The position numbers were made by a program, and so were the translations under genes. This document shows positions 17,875 through 25,389 of a DNA stretch of 64,000 bases, piece by piece; the stretch's first letter is position 1; every line of letters starts with the position of its first letter. Under the pieces are notes generated by a model. The model saw nothing but the letters and a program-made list of their open reading frames with translations. It ran no database searches and had not been told where the DNA came from. The stretch comes from Thiorhodospira sibirica ATCC 700588 (GTDB taxonomy: Bacteria; Pseudomonadota; Gammaproteobacteria; Ectothiorhodospirales; Ectothiorhodospiraceae), in contig NZ_MU255056.1 in the NCBI RefSeq assembly GCF_000227725.2, forward strand, positions 368,088-432,087, read 5' to 3'.

Positions 17875-17958
17875 GGTCGCGACGCGCTCAGGCGAGACCT
17901 TAAATGCACGCAAGCGTCAGGTAAGACGGGTTCGCCCGCACTGGTGTTGACGGCGTGA
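17875..17958 (+). pseudogene. Solo tnpB 3' end remnant
   Basis: An 84-base segment encodes a 27-residue TnpB-like C-terminus ending in PALVLTA, followed by TGA. It matches 42952-43035 (reverse strand) almost base for base and the tail of the tnpB gene at 59649 (DALRPD, RTQ, VLTA, then TGA). Nothing else of the transposon remains here, and the bases beyond the stop diverge from the other two copies. It may be a decayed insertion or a retained guide-RNA scaffold. Confidence 0.7.
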
Positions 17959-18002
17959 ACATGCAAAAGATCATCATAGATCATCGTGATTTTCCTAAGC
18001 AT

Positions 18003-19010
18003 TTATGAGCGGTAAAAGGCCTTATACCAGTTGACGAAATGGCGCACCCCTTCTTCTACGCTCACCTGCGGGCGATAGCCCAGATCTTCTGCCAAGGCGC
18101 TGACATCGGCGAAGGTCTCCGCCACATCCCCGGCCTGCAAGGGTAAGAACTGCTTGCGGGCGGTGCGCCCCAGACACTGCTCCAGCACCTCAATATAGCG
18201 TAATAAATCGACCGGCTGACTGTTGCCGATATTATACAGCCGATATGGCGCAGCACTGCTGGCCGGGTCAGGCTGCGCCCCGCTCCAGTGGGGATTTGGC
18301 CGGGCTGGCTGATCCAGGGTACGCACCACCCCTTCGATAATATCGTCAATATAGGTGAAATCACGCTTATGCCGACCGTGGTTAAATACCTCAATCGGCT
18401 CACCGGCAAGGATTTTACGGGTAAACAGAAACAGCGCCATATCAGGCCGTCCCCACGGGCCATATACGGTAAAAAAGCGCAGCCCGGTGGTTGGTAGGCC
18501 ATACAGCGCGCTATACGAATGCGCCATTAACTCATTGGATTTTTTAGTCGCGGCATACAGGCTGAGCGGATGATCCACATTATCCTGCACCGCAAAGGGC
18601 ATACGCGTGTTAGCGCCATAGACAGAGCTGCTGGAGGCATATACCAGATGTTCTACCGCATGATGACGGCAGGCTTCCAGAATATTGATAAAACCCAACA
18701 GATTGCTGTGAACATAGGCATGTGGATTTTGCAGGGAATAGCGCACTCCGGCCTGGGCCGCGAGATTAACCACTCGCTGTGGGCGATGGCGCACAAACAC
18801 CGCCGTTAGTGCCGCCTGATCAGCAATATCGGCGCGAATATCCACAAAACCGCGCTGCGCCAACAGCCGCGCCAAACGTGCTCGCTTCAGGCGCAGATCA
18901 TAATAGGGATTGAGATTATCCACCCCAATCACCTCATCACCCCGCGCCAACAAACGCTCCGCCAAGGCCGCGCCGATAAAACCGGCACTGCCGGTGACCA
19001 GCACCTTCAC
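18003..19010 (-). CDS. NAD-dependent epimerase, UDP-glucuronate 4-epimerase type
   Basis: This is a short-chain dehydrogenase-type sugar-nucleotide epimerase of 335 residues. The NAD motif [16 protein letters not shown] is at the start. The catalytic Ser/Thr region [15 protein letters not shown] and the YxxxK motif [10 protein letters not shown] lie in the middle. [22 protein letters not shown] and [16 protein letters not shown] are features I associate with UDP-glucuronate epimerases that make UDP-galacturonate for capsule or LPS. The neighbouring phosphomannomutase fits a surface-polysaccharide role. UDP-glucose 4-epimerase is less likely. Confidence 0.88.
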   Translation of the reverse strand: MKVLVTGSAGFIGAALAERLLARGDEVIGVDNLNPYYDLRLKRARLARLLAQRGFVDIRADIADQAALTAVFVRHRPQRVVNLAAQAGVRYSLQNPHAYVHSNLLGFINILEACRHHAVEHLVYASSSSVYGANTRMPFAVQDNVDHPLSLYAATKKSNELMAHSYSALYGLPTTGLRFFTVYGPWGRPDMALFLFTRKILAGEPIEVFNHGRHKRDFTYIDDIIEGVVRTLDQPARPNPHWSGAQPDPASSAAPYRLYNIGNSQPVDLLRYIEVLEQCLGRTARKQFLPLQAGDVAETFADVSALAEDLGYRPQVSVEEGVRHFVNWYKAFYRS

Positions 19011-19041
19011 CGCGCACTCCCCCAGCCGCTACCACCCACCA

Positions 19042-19488
19042 CTAGGACTTCTTCTCGCCGGGCTTAGCTTCGGCAGGCTTGTCCGTCAGGCGCAGCCGAT
19101 ATTCCTCATAGGGAAAGCGCACATGTCCGAAGCGGATCACCAGCACAGAGACGGCCAGCAGCAAAACGCCCAAGGTGACGCCCATAATCTGCCAAAAATC
19201 CATCGACTTCATATCCAAAATGAGATAACGCGCCAGCGCAACAATGGCAATATACAGCGGCAGCCGTACCGGCAACTGACCGGATTTCAGATAAATCGCC
19301 ACCATGTGCAACACTTCCAGATAGATAAACAGCAACAGCAGGTCCCCCAGACCCACTGTGCGGTTTTCCACCATAAACATCACTTCCTGAAAAATCGCGA
19401 TGCTGGTTGCCAGCGTGATAATCATCAGCACAATCGCCTCAAGAAACTTCAGCGAGTGCAAACCCGTATCATGAGCAGAAAAACGCAT
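19042..19488 (-). CDS. PsiE-family membrane protein
   Basis: This small membrane protein of 148 residues has four hydrophobic segments and the PsiE-type centre DLLLLFIYLEVLHMVAIYLKS. PsiE is known as phosphate-starvation inducible in E. coli; its activity is not known. The C-terminus is charged (DKPAEAKPGEKKS). The ATG at 19488 (MRFSAHDTG) is preferred to the frame's first start at 19542, which would add a non-conserved leader. It ends 31 bases before the epimerase start on the same strand. Confidence 0.8.
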   Translation of the reverse strand: MRFSAHDTGLHSLKFLEAIVLMIITLATSIAIFQEVMFMVENRTVGLGDLLLLFIYLEVLHMVAIYLKSGQLPVRLPLYIAIVALARYLILDMKSMDFWQIMGVTLGVLLLAVSVLVIRFGHVRFPYEEYRLRLTDKPAEAKPGEKKS

Positions 19489-19877
19489 GGAATTAAAAAT
19501 CCTAGTAAAGATAATGTTTGGGGTACATGAAACACCGCTCACCCGAGCGGCATAAAAAAGAGACGCCGAGACCGCGCAACATCTCCAGAAACTCCGTTGC
19601 GTGGCCGACTCACCGCGTAAATCCTAGCCCATCGCGACAAGCATACTGAATTTAATGGGCTACTATATTCTGCATCCTGCATACACACAAGACTCTCCGC
19701 TGGGGCCTCACCCGCGATCCCTTCTCAACATTCAGCACCTCTGCTTCACGCATCGACACACGCGCATTATCTCAAGTTTGCCGGATGGGCGTGACTGGCA
19801 TGATCCAATGGGATTAGGGCCTGGGGGCAAATGCCGCTAGAATAGACCGTACCTATGTTCACAGCGAGAAGATATTG
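19489..19877. other. Intergenic region between psiE-like and RNase genes
   Basis: No gene is supported here. A short palindrome (CGCTCACCCGAGCG, near 19538-19551) resembles the sequence beside double-hairpin copy 1. The region must carry the promoters of two divergent genes; none can be fixed by eye. Confidence 0.5.
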
Positions 19878-20306
19878 ATGAAAAGATGGATTGCCATTGC
19901 ACTGGCCTTATGCCTTGCGTTATTTGCCGGAATTGCGGGTTATTTTTATAGTCAAAGCGCGGATATGGCGCCCGACGGGCCGTGGATCAGCCAGGCAAAC
20001 CCTTTATTGGTTCAGGACGTGCGGGTGTATGACCTGGATGGGCGGCTGGCCTATCGCGGGACGGTGGATCTGGCCCCGGAGCTTGCGCGCATTGAGCGCG
20101 GGGAGCGCGATCCGCACCGCAATGATGGCAGTGTTTTTCAGAATCGTGAAGGTCGCCTGCCAACCAGGGAGCGCGGCTATTATCGTGAGTATGTGGTGCG
20201 CACGCCGACGATTCGGCACGCCGGGCCGCAGCGTTTGGTGATCGGACAAGGCGGCGAGGTGTATTATACCGCTGACCATTATCAAAGCTTTTTGCGGGTC
20301 CAATAG
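19878..20306 (+). CDS. Secreted guanyl-specific ribonuclease (N1/T1, barnase-like)
   Basis: A 142-residue protein with an N-terminal hydrophobic segment (about 5-24) acting as signal peptide or anchor, followed by a microbial RNase domain. Family features are VFQNREGRLP, the Glu in YYREYVVRTP, and the C-terminal VYYTADHYQSF with the catalytic His. These match the Glu-Arg-His set of barnase; the expected Arg is in GPQRLVIG. It should cut single-stranded RNA after G. ATG 19878 is used rather than TTG 19875. The next gene, 3 bases away, is a barstar-like inhibitor, so this is a toxin-immunity pair or a scavenging nuclease with self-protection. Confidence 0.88.
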   Translation: MKRWIAIALALCLALFAGIAGYFYSQSADMAPDGPWISQANPLLVQDVRVYDLDGRLAYRGTVDLAPELARIERGERDPHRNDGSVFQNREGRLPTRERGYYREYVVRTPTIRHAGPQRLVIGQGGEVYYTADHYQSFLRVQ

Positions 20307-20308
20307 CC

Positions 20309-20713
20309 ATGTCCATTGCGCCTATTCTAAGCGCCCTGAAAGACCCTGCGCAGGGGCCGATATTGCAGGTCGATTTTGCCGGCGATGTTAAAGACCTGTA
20401 CGCGGCGCTTGTGGCGGAGGGCTTTGCCGTCGCCATCGTTGATCAGGCGCCGGTGGTGGATAAAGACACCCTGCTGCATGCGCTCTATCAGGCCTGCCGT
20501 TTGCCCGCATATTTTGGCTTTAACTGGGACGCCCTGCAGGATGTCTTAAGTGATCGGGAAGACCCGGACAGCCCGGCGCTGGTATTGCTGTTTGCGCATT
20601 TTTCGGTATTCGCGCAGCGCAGCCCAGAGGCGGCCCAGATCTTTCTGGAGATTGTCGAAGAAACCAGCCACAGCCCATGCGCCCGCATTCATGCGCTCAT
20701 CGTATTGCGCTGA
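20309..20713 (+). CDS. Barstar-family ribonuclease inhibitor
   Basis: This cytoplasmic, acidic protein of 134 residues has the barstar signature ACRLPAYFGFNWDALQDVLSD near 55-75. The Asp and Trp in this motif contact the RNase active site in the barnase-barstar complex. The residues DFAGDVKDLYAAL at the N-terminus also fit. It begins 3 bases after the RNase gene and surely forms an operon with it, giving immunity to RNase not yet exported. I know of no other role for the family. Confidence 0.9.
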   Translation: MSIAPILSALKDPAQGPILQVDFAGDVKDLYAALVAEGFAVAIVDQAPVVDKDTLLHALYQACRLPAYFGFNWDALQDVLSDREDPDSPALVLLFAHFSVFAQRSPEAAQIFLEIVEETSHSPCARIHALIVLR

Positions 20714-20773
20714 TCACACCACACTTGGTTTTACGCCAAACGCATTCAGACCACACAGGATAGTCTTTGCCTT

Positions 20774-21409
20774 ATGTCACATGATTTTAAAAGCCACCCC
20801 TTTGGTGGGCTGGTTCGCGCCTTTATCACCGGGCTTGCGGCGATCCTGCCGATTGCCATTACCCTCTCCCTGTTCGTATGGCTGGGAAGCCTGGCCGATA
20901 GTGTGCTGGGAACCCTGTTACAGCAGGTGTTGCCGGATATGTTGTATTTTCCCGGTCTGGGGCTATTGACCGGCATCGTCCTGATTATCCTCCTGGGCTT
21001 CTTGCTGCGAGCCTATGTCGTGCAGGGTCTGTTTGCCTGGATGGAAGGGCTGGTGCAGCGCATTCCGGTGGTCAAGACCATCCACGGTACGGTACGCGAT
21101 GTGATGGACCTGCTCTCCGGTGGCGATATGCGCAACGGCTTTGGCCAGGCCGTATTGGTCACGCTGCCCGGCACCGATTTTCGTCTGGTGGGCTTTATCA
21201 CCCGCGAGGATTTTCGCGGTCTTCCGGAAAATCTGGGCAATCAAGATACCATCGCCGTGTATCTGCCGATGAGCTATCAGATCGGCGGCTACACCCTGAT
21301 GCTGCCCAAGGATCGGGTGGAACCGTTAAACCTGTCTTTGGAAGATGCCATGCGCTACACCCTGACGGCCGGTGTCTCTGCCCACAAAAGCGACAAGAGC
21401 TCTCATTAA
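20774..21409 (+). CDS. DUF502-family membrane protein
   Basis: A protein of 211 residues with two N-terminal membrane segments (about 14-36 and 52-75) followed by a soluble domain. The DUF502 marks are present: GLAAILPIAITLSLFVWL, the turn RIPVVKTIHGTVRDVMDLL, and FITREDF with the later VYLPMSYQIGGYTLMLPKDRV. The function is unknown. It is 60 bases after the barstar gene, on the same strand, with no visible terminator between. I see no link to the RNase pair. Confidence 0.85.
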   Translation: MSHDFKSHPFGGLVRAFITGLAAILPIAITLSLFVWLGSLADSVLGTLLQQVLPDMLYFPGLGLLTGIVLIILLGFLLRAYVVQGLFAWMEGLVQRIPVVKTIHGTVRDVMDLLSGGDMRNGFGQAVLVTLPGTDFRLVGFITREDFRGLPENLGNQDTIAVYLPMSYQIGGYTLMLPKDRVEPLNLSLEDAMRYTLTAGVSAHKSDKSSH

Positions 21410-21509
21410 GCTATCGCCTTATCTTCGCTTTGATAAGCACGGTTCTCAGCGCCCACGCATTTGGTGATAAGATTAAACAACGCGTAGCCGTGGCTGCGCC
21501 ATTCGGGGG

Positions 21510-22922
21510 GTGCTTGTGTTTGCTGCGCTGATGTTGTGTATCACCTTATGGGTGTCCCCGGTGCAGGCTGAATTCAGTTTGCCGGAGATGGGGGACCCGT
21601 CCGCCAGTCTGCTGTCTGTCACGCAGGAGCAACAACTGGGCCAGCAGTTGCTGCGTGAGGTGCGTGGGCGTTTGCCGCTGCATAAAGACCCCTTGCTGAA
21701 TAACTACCTGCAATCGCTGGGCTATCGGCTGGTATCCAGCACCCCCGACGCGCACCCGCATTTCAGCTTTGTGCTGGTCGATGATGCGCGCATCAATGCC
21801 TTTGCGATGCCTGGCGGTATTATTGGGGTGAATACCGGCTTGCTGCTGGCTACCCGCAATGAAAGCGAACTGGCGGCGGTCATTGCGCATGAAATTGCCC
21901 ATGTGACCCAGCGCCATATTGCACGCATGTATGCCGGCAGTGCCCGCATAGACTTTATCACCGGACTGGCGATTCTGGGGGCGATTCTCGCCAGTGCCTA
22001 TGATGCCCAGCTCGGTCAGGCGGCGATGGTCGGCGGCATGGCGGCCGGTGCCCAGGCCAAGCTCAACCATTCACGCGCCAGTGAACAGGAGGCGGATCGC
22101 TTGGGCATCAGCATCCTGGTTGCCGCCGGTTATAACCCGCAGGCGATGGCAGATTTTTTTGAACGGATGCAGCAACTGGCCGGGCCGGGGAGTGAGCAGG
22201 TGCCGGAATTTTTGCGCACCCACCCGGTTAGCGCCTCACGCATCAGCGATGCCCGTCAGCGGGCCGCGCAATATGCGGGCGATTATCGCAACGACAGCGC
22301 CGAATTTCAGCGCGCGCTGGCACGTCTGCAGGCGCTGGCTGAACCACTGCGCACCCTCCAGCATTTTGAACGCGAACACCGTCTTGCCCAAGCCGACGAA
22401 ACCACCCGCTATGGTTATGCCATTGCCCTGATCCAGCGCGGTCGAACGGATGAGGCGCTGCGCGTTTTGCAAACGCTGGAGGCCGCCTCCTCGTGGTATC
22501 TCTATCAAAGTCTGGGCAAGGCTGAGGCCTGGCTGGCGGCCGGTGCAAACCGCGAGGCCCTCGCGCAGCTGACGCTGTTACACGATCTGTATCCCGGTTT
22601 TCAACCGGTGGCACAGCTTTATGCCAGCGCCTTGTTAAATACTGGCGAGGCAAGCCGGGCGCTGAAAATCCTTGAGCCGCTGGTCGAGCAAGAACACCCC
22701 GACCCGGCGCTGTTGCGGATGCATGCCGACGCCCAGGCAAGGCTGGGACAGATGGCGCTGAGTCATGAAAGCATGGCGGAATATCATTTTTATCAGGGGC
22801 AATACCGTCAGGCCATGCAGCAGATCGAACAGGCTTTAAAAATTCCGGGATTAGGGCCACACCTTGAGGAGCGCATCCGCAGCAAGCAAAGCATCGTGGC
22901 GCGCTTTATCCGGGCATCCTGA
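21510..22922 (+). CDS. BepA-like M48 metalloprotease with TPR repeats
   Basis: A periplasmic zinc protease and chaperone family that controls outer-membrane protein assembly (BepA/YfgC in E. coli). There is a signal peptide (about 1-20, cut after PVQA), an M48 domain with zinc motif HEIAHVTQRH (127-136), a third ligand Glu in RASEQEADRLG, and a helical TPR region in the second half (about 260-470). The length (470) is close to BepA. The start is GTG 21510 or GTG 21516; GGGGG at 21505-21509 fits the second better. Proline-rich flanks are absent, and the gene is probably monocistronic. Confidence 0.88.
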   Translation: MLVFAALMLCITLWVSPVQAEFSLPEMGDPSASLLSVTQEQQLGQQLLREVRGRLPLHKDPLLNNYLQSLGYRLVSSTPDAHPHFSFVLVDDARINAFAMPGGIIGVNTGLLLATRNESELAAVIAHEIAHVTQRHIARMYAGSARIDFITGLAILGAILASAYDAQLGQAAMVGGMAAGAQAKLNHSRASEQEADRLGISILVAAGYNPQAMADFFERMQQLAGPGSEQVPEFLRTHPVSASRISDARQRAAQYAGDYRNDSAEFQRALARLQALAEPLRTLQHFEREHRLAQADETTRYGYAIALIQRGRTDEALRVLQTLEAASSWYLYQSLGKAEAWLAAGANREALAQLTLLHDLYPGFQPVAQLYASALLNTGEASRALKILEPLVEQEHPDPALLRMHADAQARLGQMALSHESMAEYHFYQGQYRQAMQQIEQALKIPGLGPHLEERIRSKQSIVARFIRAS

Positions 22923-23257
22923 ACGCTCAGAGGAGCCGGGTTTTATCGCACAAAATAAGTCGGTTATTCAGGCCACATTCAGGCAATTGCGCATAGAGTT
23001 GATGCGTATCCGCTTTTGTCCATGTTTGCCTTGCGACAAAGACGCCCCCGGCGCTACACTTTGACACGGGATTATTTTCCCTGGTTTCATTGTTTATGAG
23101 CACAAGCTGGCGGTGCCCAAAAATGGGGTAGGCATTCGCTGGATAAAACGTGGGAACAACCCAAAACAGCGCCTGCTGGCGCCGTACACCTTGGGGATGC
23201 GTGCAACAAACCCAGGGCTGTCCCGCACAATCTGTTAAAAAATGAGGAGAAAAGCGC
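22923..23257. other. Upstream region of the HiPIP gene
   Basis: Within 335 bases I find no credible gene. GAGGAG at 23243-23248 is the ribosome site of the HiPIP gene. No promoter pair could be placed with confidence. Confidence 0.5.
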
Positions 23258-23590
23258 ATGACTGATAGCAAAAAGAGTGTAACTCGGCGTCATTTCCTGA
23301 AGCTGGGCGTTGCCGGTTTAGTGGCTGTTCCAGTGGCCTCGCTGGTGATGCGGCCCGTTGCGGCAGCACAAAAACTGACGGAAAACGATCCCGTAGCCCA
23401 AGCCATGGCCTATAAACATGCTGCTGCCGATGCAGCGGGTCATCCCAAGTTCCAGGAAGGCAGAACCTGCGAAAATTGCCTGTTGTACAAGCCTGATGCT
23501 GGAACCGCTGGCTGGGGAAGCTGCTCGGTCTTCCCCGGCAAGCTGGTCGCCGCAGAAGGCTGGTGCAGCGCTTGGGTACCACAGCGCTAA
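23258..23590 (+). CDS. High-potential iron-sulfur protein with Tat signal
   Basis: A precursor of 110 residues. The twin-arginine leader (TRRHFLK, Arg10-Arg11, with hydrophobic core to about 35) sends the folded [4Fe-4S] protein to the periplasm. The four cluster cysteines are Cys71, Cys74, Cys89 and Cys103, in CENC, GSCSVFPGK and GWCSAW, the HiPIP spacing. HiPIPs carry electrons from cytochrome bc1 to oxidases or photosynthetic reaction centres, and in iron and sulfur oxidisers. GAGGAG lies 10 bases upstream. A strong terminator follows, so it is a single-gene unit. The partner is not in the window. Confidence 0.94.
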   Translation: MTDSKKSVTRRHFLKLGVAGLVAVPVASLVMRPVAAAQKLTENDPVAQAMAYKHAAADAAGHPKFQEGRTCENCLLYKPDAGTAGWGSCSVFPGKLVAAEGWCSAWVPQR

Positions 23591-23638
23591 GTTAATTGCG
23601 TCCTGTCCCCACAGGCCGTAATAAAGCTTAGTCGTCTG

Positions 23639-23689
23639 GGCGGTTTGCCTTGCCTGATTGATACAACGGGCAAGGTGACCGCCTTTTTT
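23639..23689 (+). terminator. Rho-independent terminator of the HiPIP gene
   Basis: A long imperfect stem (GGCGGTTTGCCTTGCC paired with GGGCAAGGTGACCGCC) closes a loop of about 12 bases and is followed by six T (23684-23689). It lies between the converging HiPIP and rimI genes. Confidence 0.85.
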
Positions 23690-23704
23690 GTGCATGAGAC
23701 ACCG

Positions 23705-24175
23705 CTAAGAGACCAAGGTTTTTTTCAGGATCAAGGCATCCTCGCGTCCCTGGGTGGCCGGATAATAGCGCTTGCGCACCGCGATTTCATGAAAGCCTTC
23801 TGACAGATACAATCTAAGTGCGGCGGTATTGGATGGCCGCACCTCCAGAAAGGCGGTTTTCGCCATCAGGCTTTTGCCAAGATCCAGTATGACGCGAAGC
23901 AGCTGACGTCCATAGCCTTGCCCTTGATGCGATGGTGCAATGCATAAATTCAGCAGATGACACTCCTCCACTGCCACCGAGATCACGCTGTAGCCCAGCA
24001 GGCTCGGCCCTTGCCATAACACCCAGCAGGGATAACCCGCCCGCAGACAATCTCTGAAAATCCCCTCCGTCCAGGGATATGGATAGGCCTGCTCCTCAAT
24101 GCACATCATCACGGGGACATCCTCGCGCTGCATCGGTCGCAGCGTCAGGCCATTGGCCAAGATCAATTTTTTCAT
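23705..24175 (-). CDS. rimI: Ribosomal-protein-alanine N-acetyltransferase RimI
   Basis: This GNAT enzyme of 156 residues acetylates the N-terminal Ala of ribosomal protein S18 in E. coli. The acetyl-CoA loop HQGQGYGRQLLRVIL (about 83-97) and the RimI-type start MKKLILANGLTLRPMQREDVP are present, with EEQAYPYPWTEGIFRDCL and FLEVRPSNTAALRLY. RimI often neighbours tsaB, which is absent here. Its promoter region holds transposon remnants (24182-24427), so expression may depend on what inserted there. Confidence 0.88.
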   Translation of the reverse strand: MKKLILANGLTLRPMQREDVPVMMCIEEQAYPYPWTEGIFRDCLRAGYPCWVLWQGPSLLGYSVISVAVEECHLLNLCIAPSHQGQGYGRQLLRVILDLGKSLMAKTAFLEVRPSNTAALRLYLSEGFHEIAVRKRYYPATQGREDALILKKTLVS

Positions 24176-24181
24176 CAGTTT

Positions 24182-24427
24182 GCGCGGGAAACCCCGGCCT
24201 TCAGGCCGGGGAGGGATAGCGCAGCACGCAAAGCGTGCTCCTGTTCCCGACGCCTCCTCTTTGGTAGCTTGCTCTCTTTATACATGGATGCTATCTTTAT
24301 TTTAACCGCCGGGCTGGCGGGGTTAGTCTGTGGAGAAACTGTAAGTCCGGTGTCTCTTTGAGGCATTTGGCAGGTCTCGGCGAAGCGGAAAGCTCTCAGC
24401 AGCAATGCTGGGAATCCCCGTCCTTTA
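24182..24427. mobile_element. IS200/IS605-like remnant with two end hairpins
   Basis: At one side is a CCCCGGCC/GGCCGGGG hairpin (24182-24220), whose reverse complement resembles 40324-40362. At the other, AATCCCCGTCCTTTAG (24413-24428) resembles the right ends of IS605-family elements. Between them an open + frame (AGGVSLWRN and further) looks like a decayed TnpB tail. The identification rests on remembered end sequences. The IS5-type element appears inserted immediately after it. Confidence 0.5.
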
Positions 24428-25316
24428 GAGGCTGTTTGGAAATTAATCGCGTAATGGCTTAACCTACGATTTTTTCTAGGAAGTGGCCCACATGCCCTAG
24501 AAATGCAGCAAGAAGATTCGCAAAAAAACGCTACCCGAGTCACCTCAGCGACGGCGCCTGGAAGGCGATCAAGCCGCTGTTGCCGAGCGCCCCGGTCGGG
24601 CGCCCTCGTAAGCTCAGCATGCGCCAAGTCATCAATGCGATCTTCTATGTCCTGCAGACGGGCTGCCAGTGGCGTCAGCTGCCGCGCGACTTTCCTGCCT
24701 GGTCGGCAGTGTACTATGACTTCAATCGCTGGCGGCGCGATGGAACCTGGCAGCGTCTTCATGACAGGCTACGCGCTCGGCTACGGCAACGCCACGGGCG
24801 TCACAAGCATCCAAGCGCCGGGTGTCTGGACAGCTAAAGCGTCAAGCCCACGGCGATCCCTGGTGAGCGCGGCTATGACGCCGGCAAGAAGATCAAGGGC
24901 CGCAAACGCCATCTTCTGGTCGATACCCTGGGGCTGGTGCTGGCCGTCGTTGTCACCGCCGCCAGCGTGCAAGACCGTGATGGGGCGCGCCAACTCCTGC
25001 GCCATCTCCCCGGTCATTGCAAAAAGCTGCGCAAGATCTGGGTTGACGGCGGCTACAGTGGACGCCTGGTTGACTGGGTTGCCCAGCGCTTTCGTTTCGT
25101 CTTGACGGGGGTCTTGCGTCCCAAGGAGCGCCGAGGGTTTGTTTTGTTGCCGCGACGCTGGGTTGTTGAGCGGACCTTTGGCTGGCTGAACCACTCACGC
25201 CGTCTGAGCAAGGACTACGAGCGCTTGATGTCGAGCAGCGAAGCCTGGATTTATCTCGCAATGAGTCGACTGATGGCTAACCGCTTGGTTTGAGGCGGTA
25301 GTTTCCAAACAGCTTC
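24428..25316 (+). mobile_element. IS5-family element (IS427/IS1031-like), defective
   Basis: Terminal inverted repeats are visible: GAGGCTGTTTGGAAA at 24428-24442 and, reversed, GAAGCTGTTTGGAAA ending at 25316, 14 of 15 bases equal. The flanks read TTA on the left and TGA on the right, compatible with a degraded TNA target duplication but not identical. The element is 889 bases, normal for the group. Its transposase is interrupted by a stop. Confidence 0.85.
24523..25293 (+). pseudogene. IS5-family transposase, nonsense-mutated
   Basis: A DDE transposase in one frame: RYPSHLSDGAWKAIKPLLPS and FYVLQTGCQWRQLPRDFP in the first part, [21 protein letters not shown] next, and [20 protein letters not shown] near the end. 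The frame is broken only by TAA at 24835-24837, where related proteins carry Gln (SQSVK), a single-base CAA to TAA change. No ATG, GTG or TTG in frame precedes RYPSHLS, so the start also seems lost. The part after the stop holds the catalytic Asp and Glu. It is probably inactive. Confidence 0.85.
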
Positions 25317-25389
25317 TGAGCGCATGGCTGACGCCACAGATTTCCCTTTGAGCGCTGCAAAGACGCCGATGGGTAGGCGCAAACGCGGT

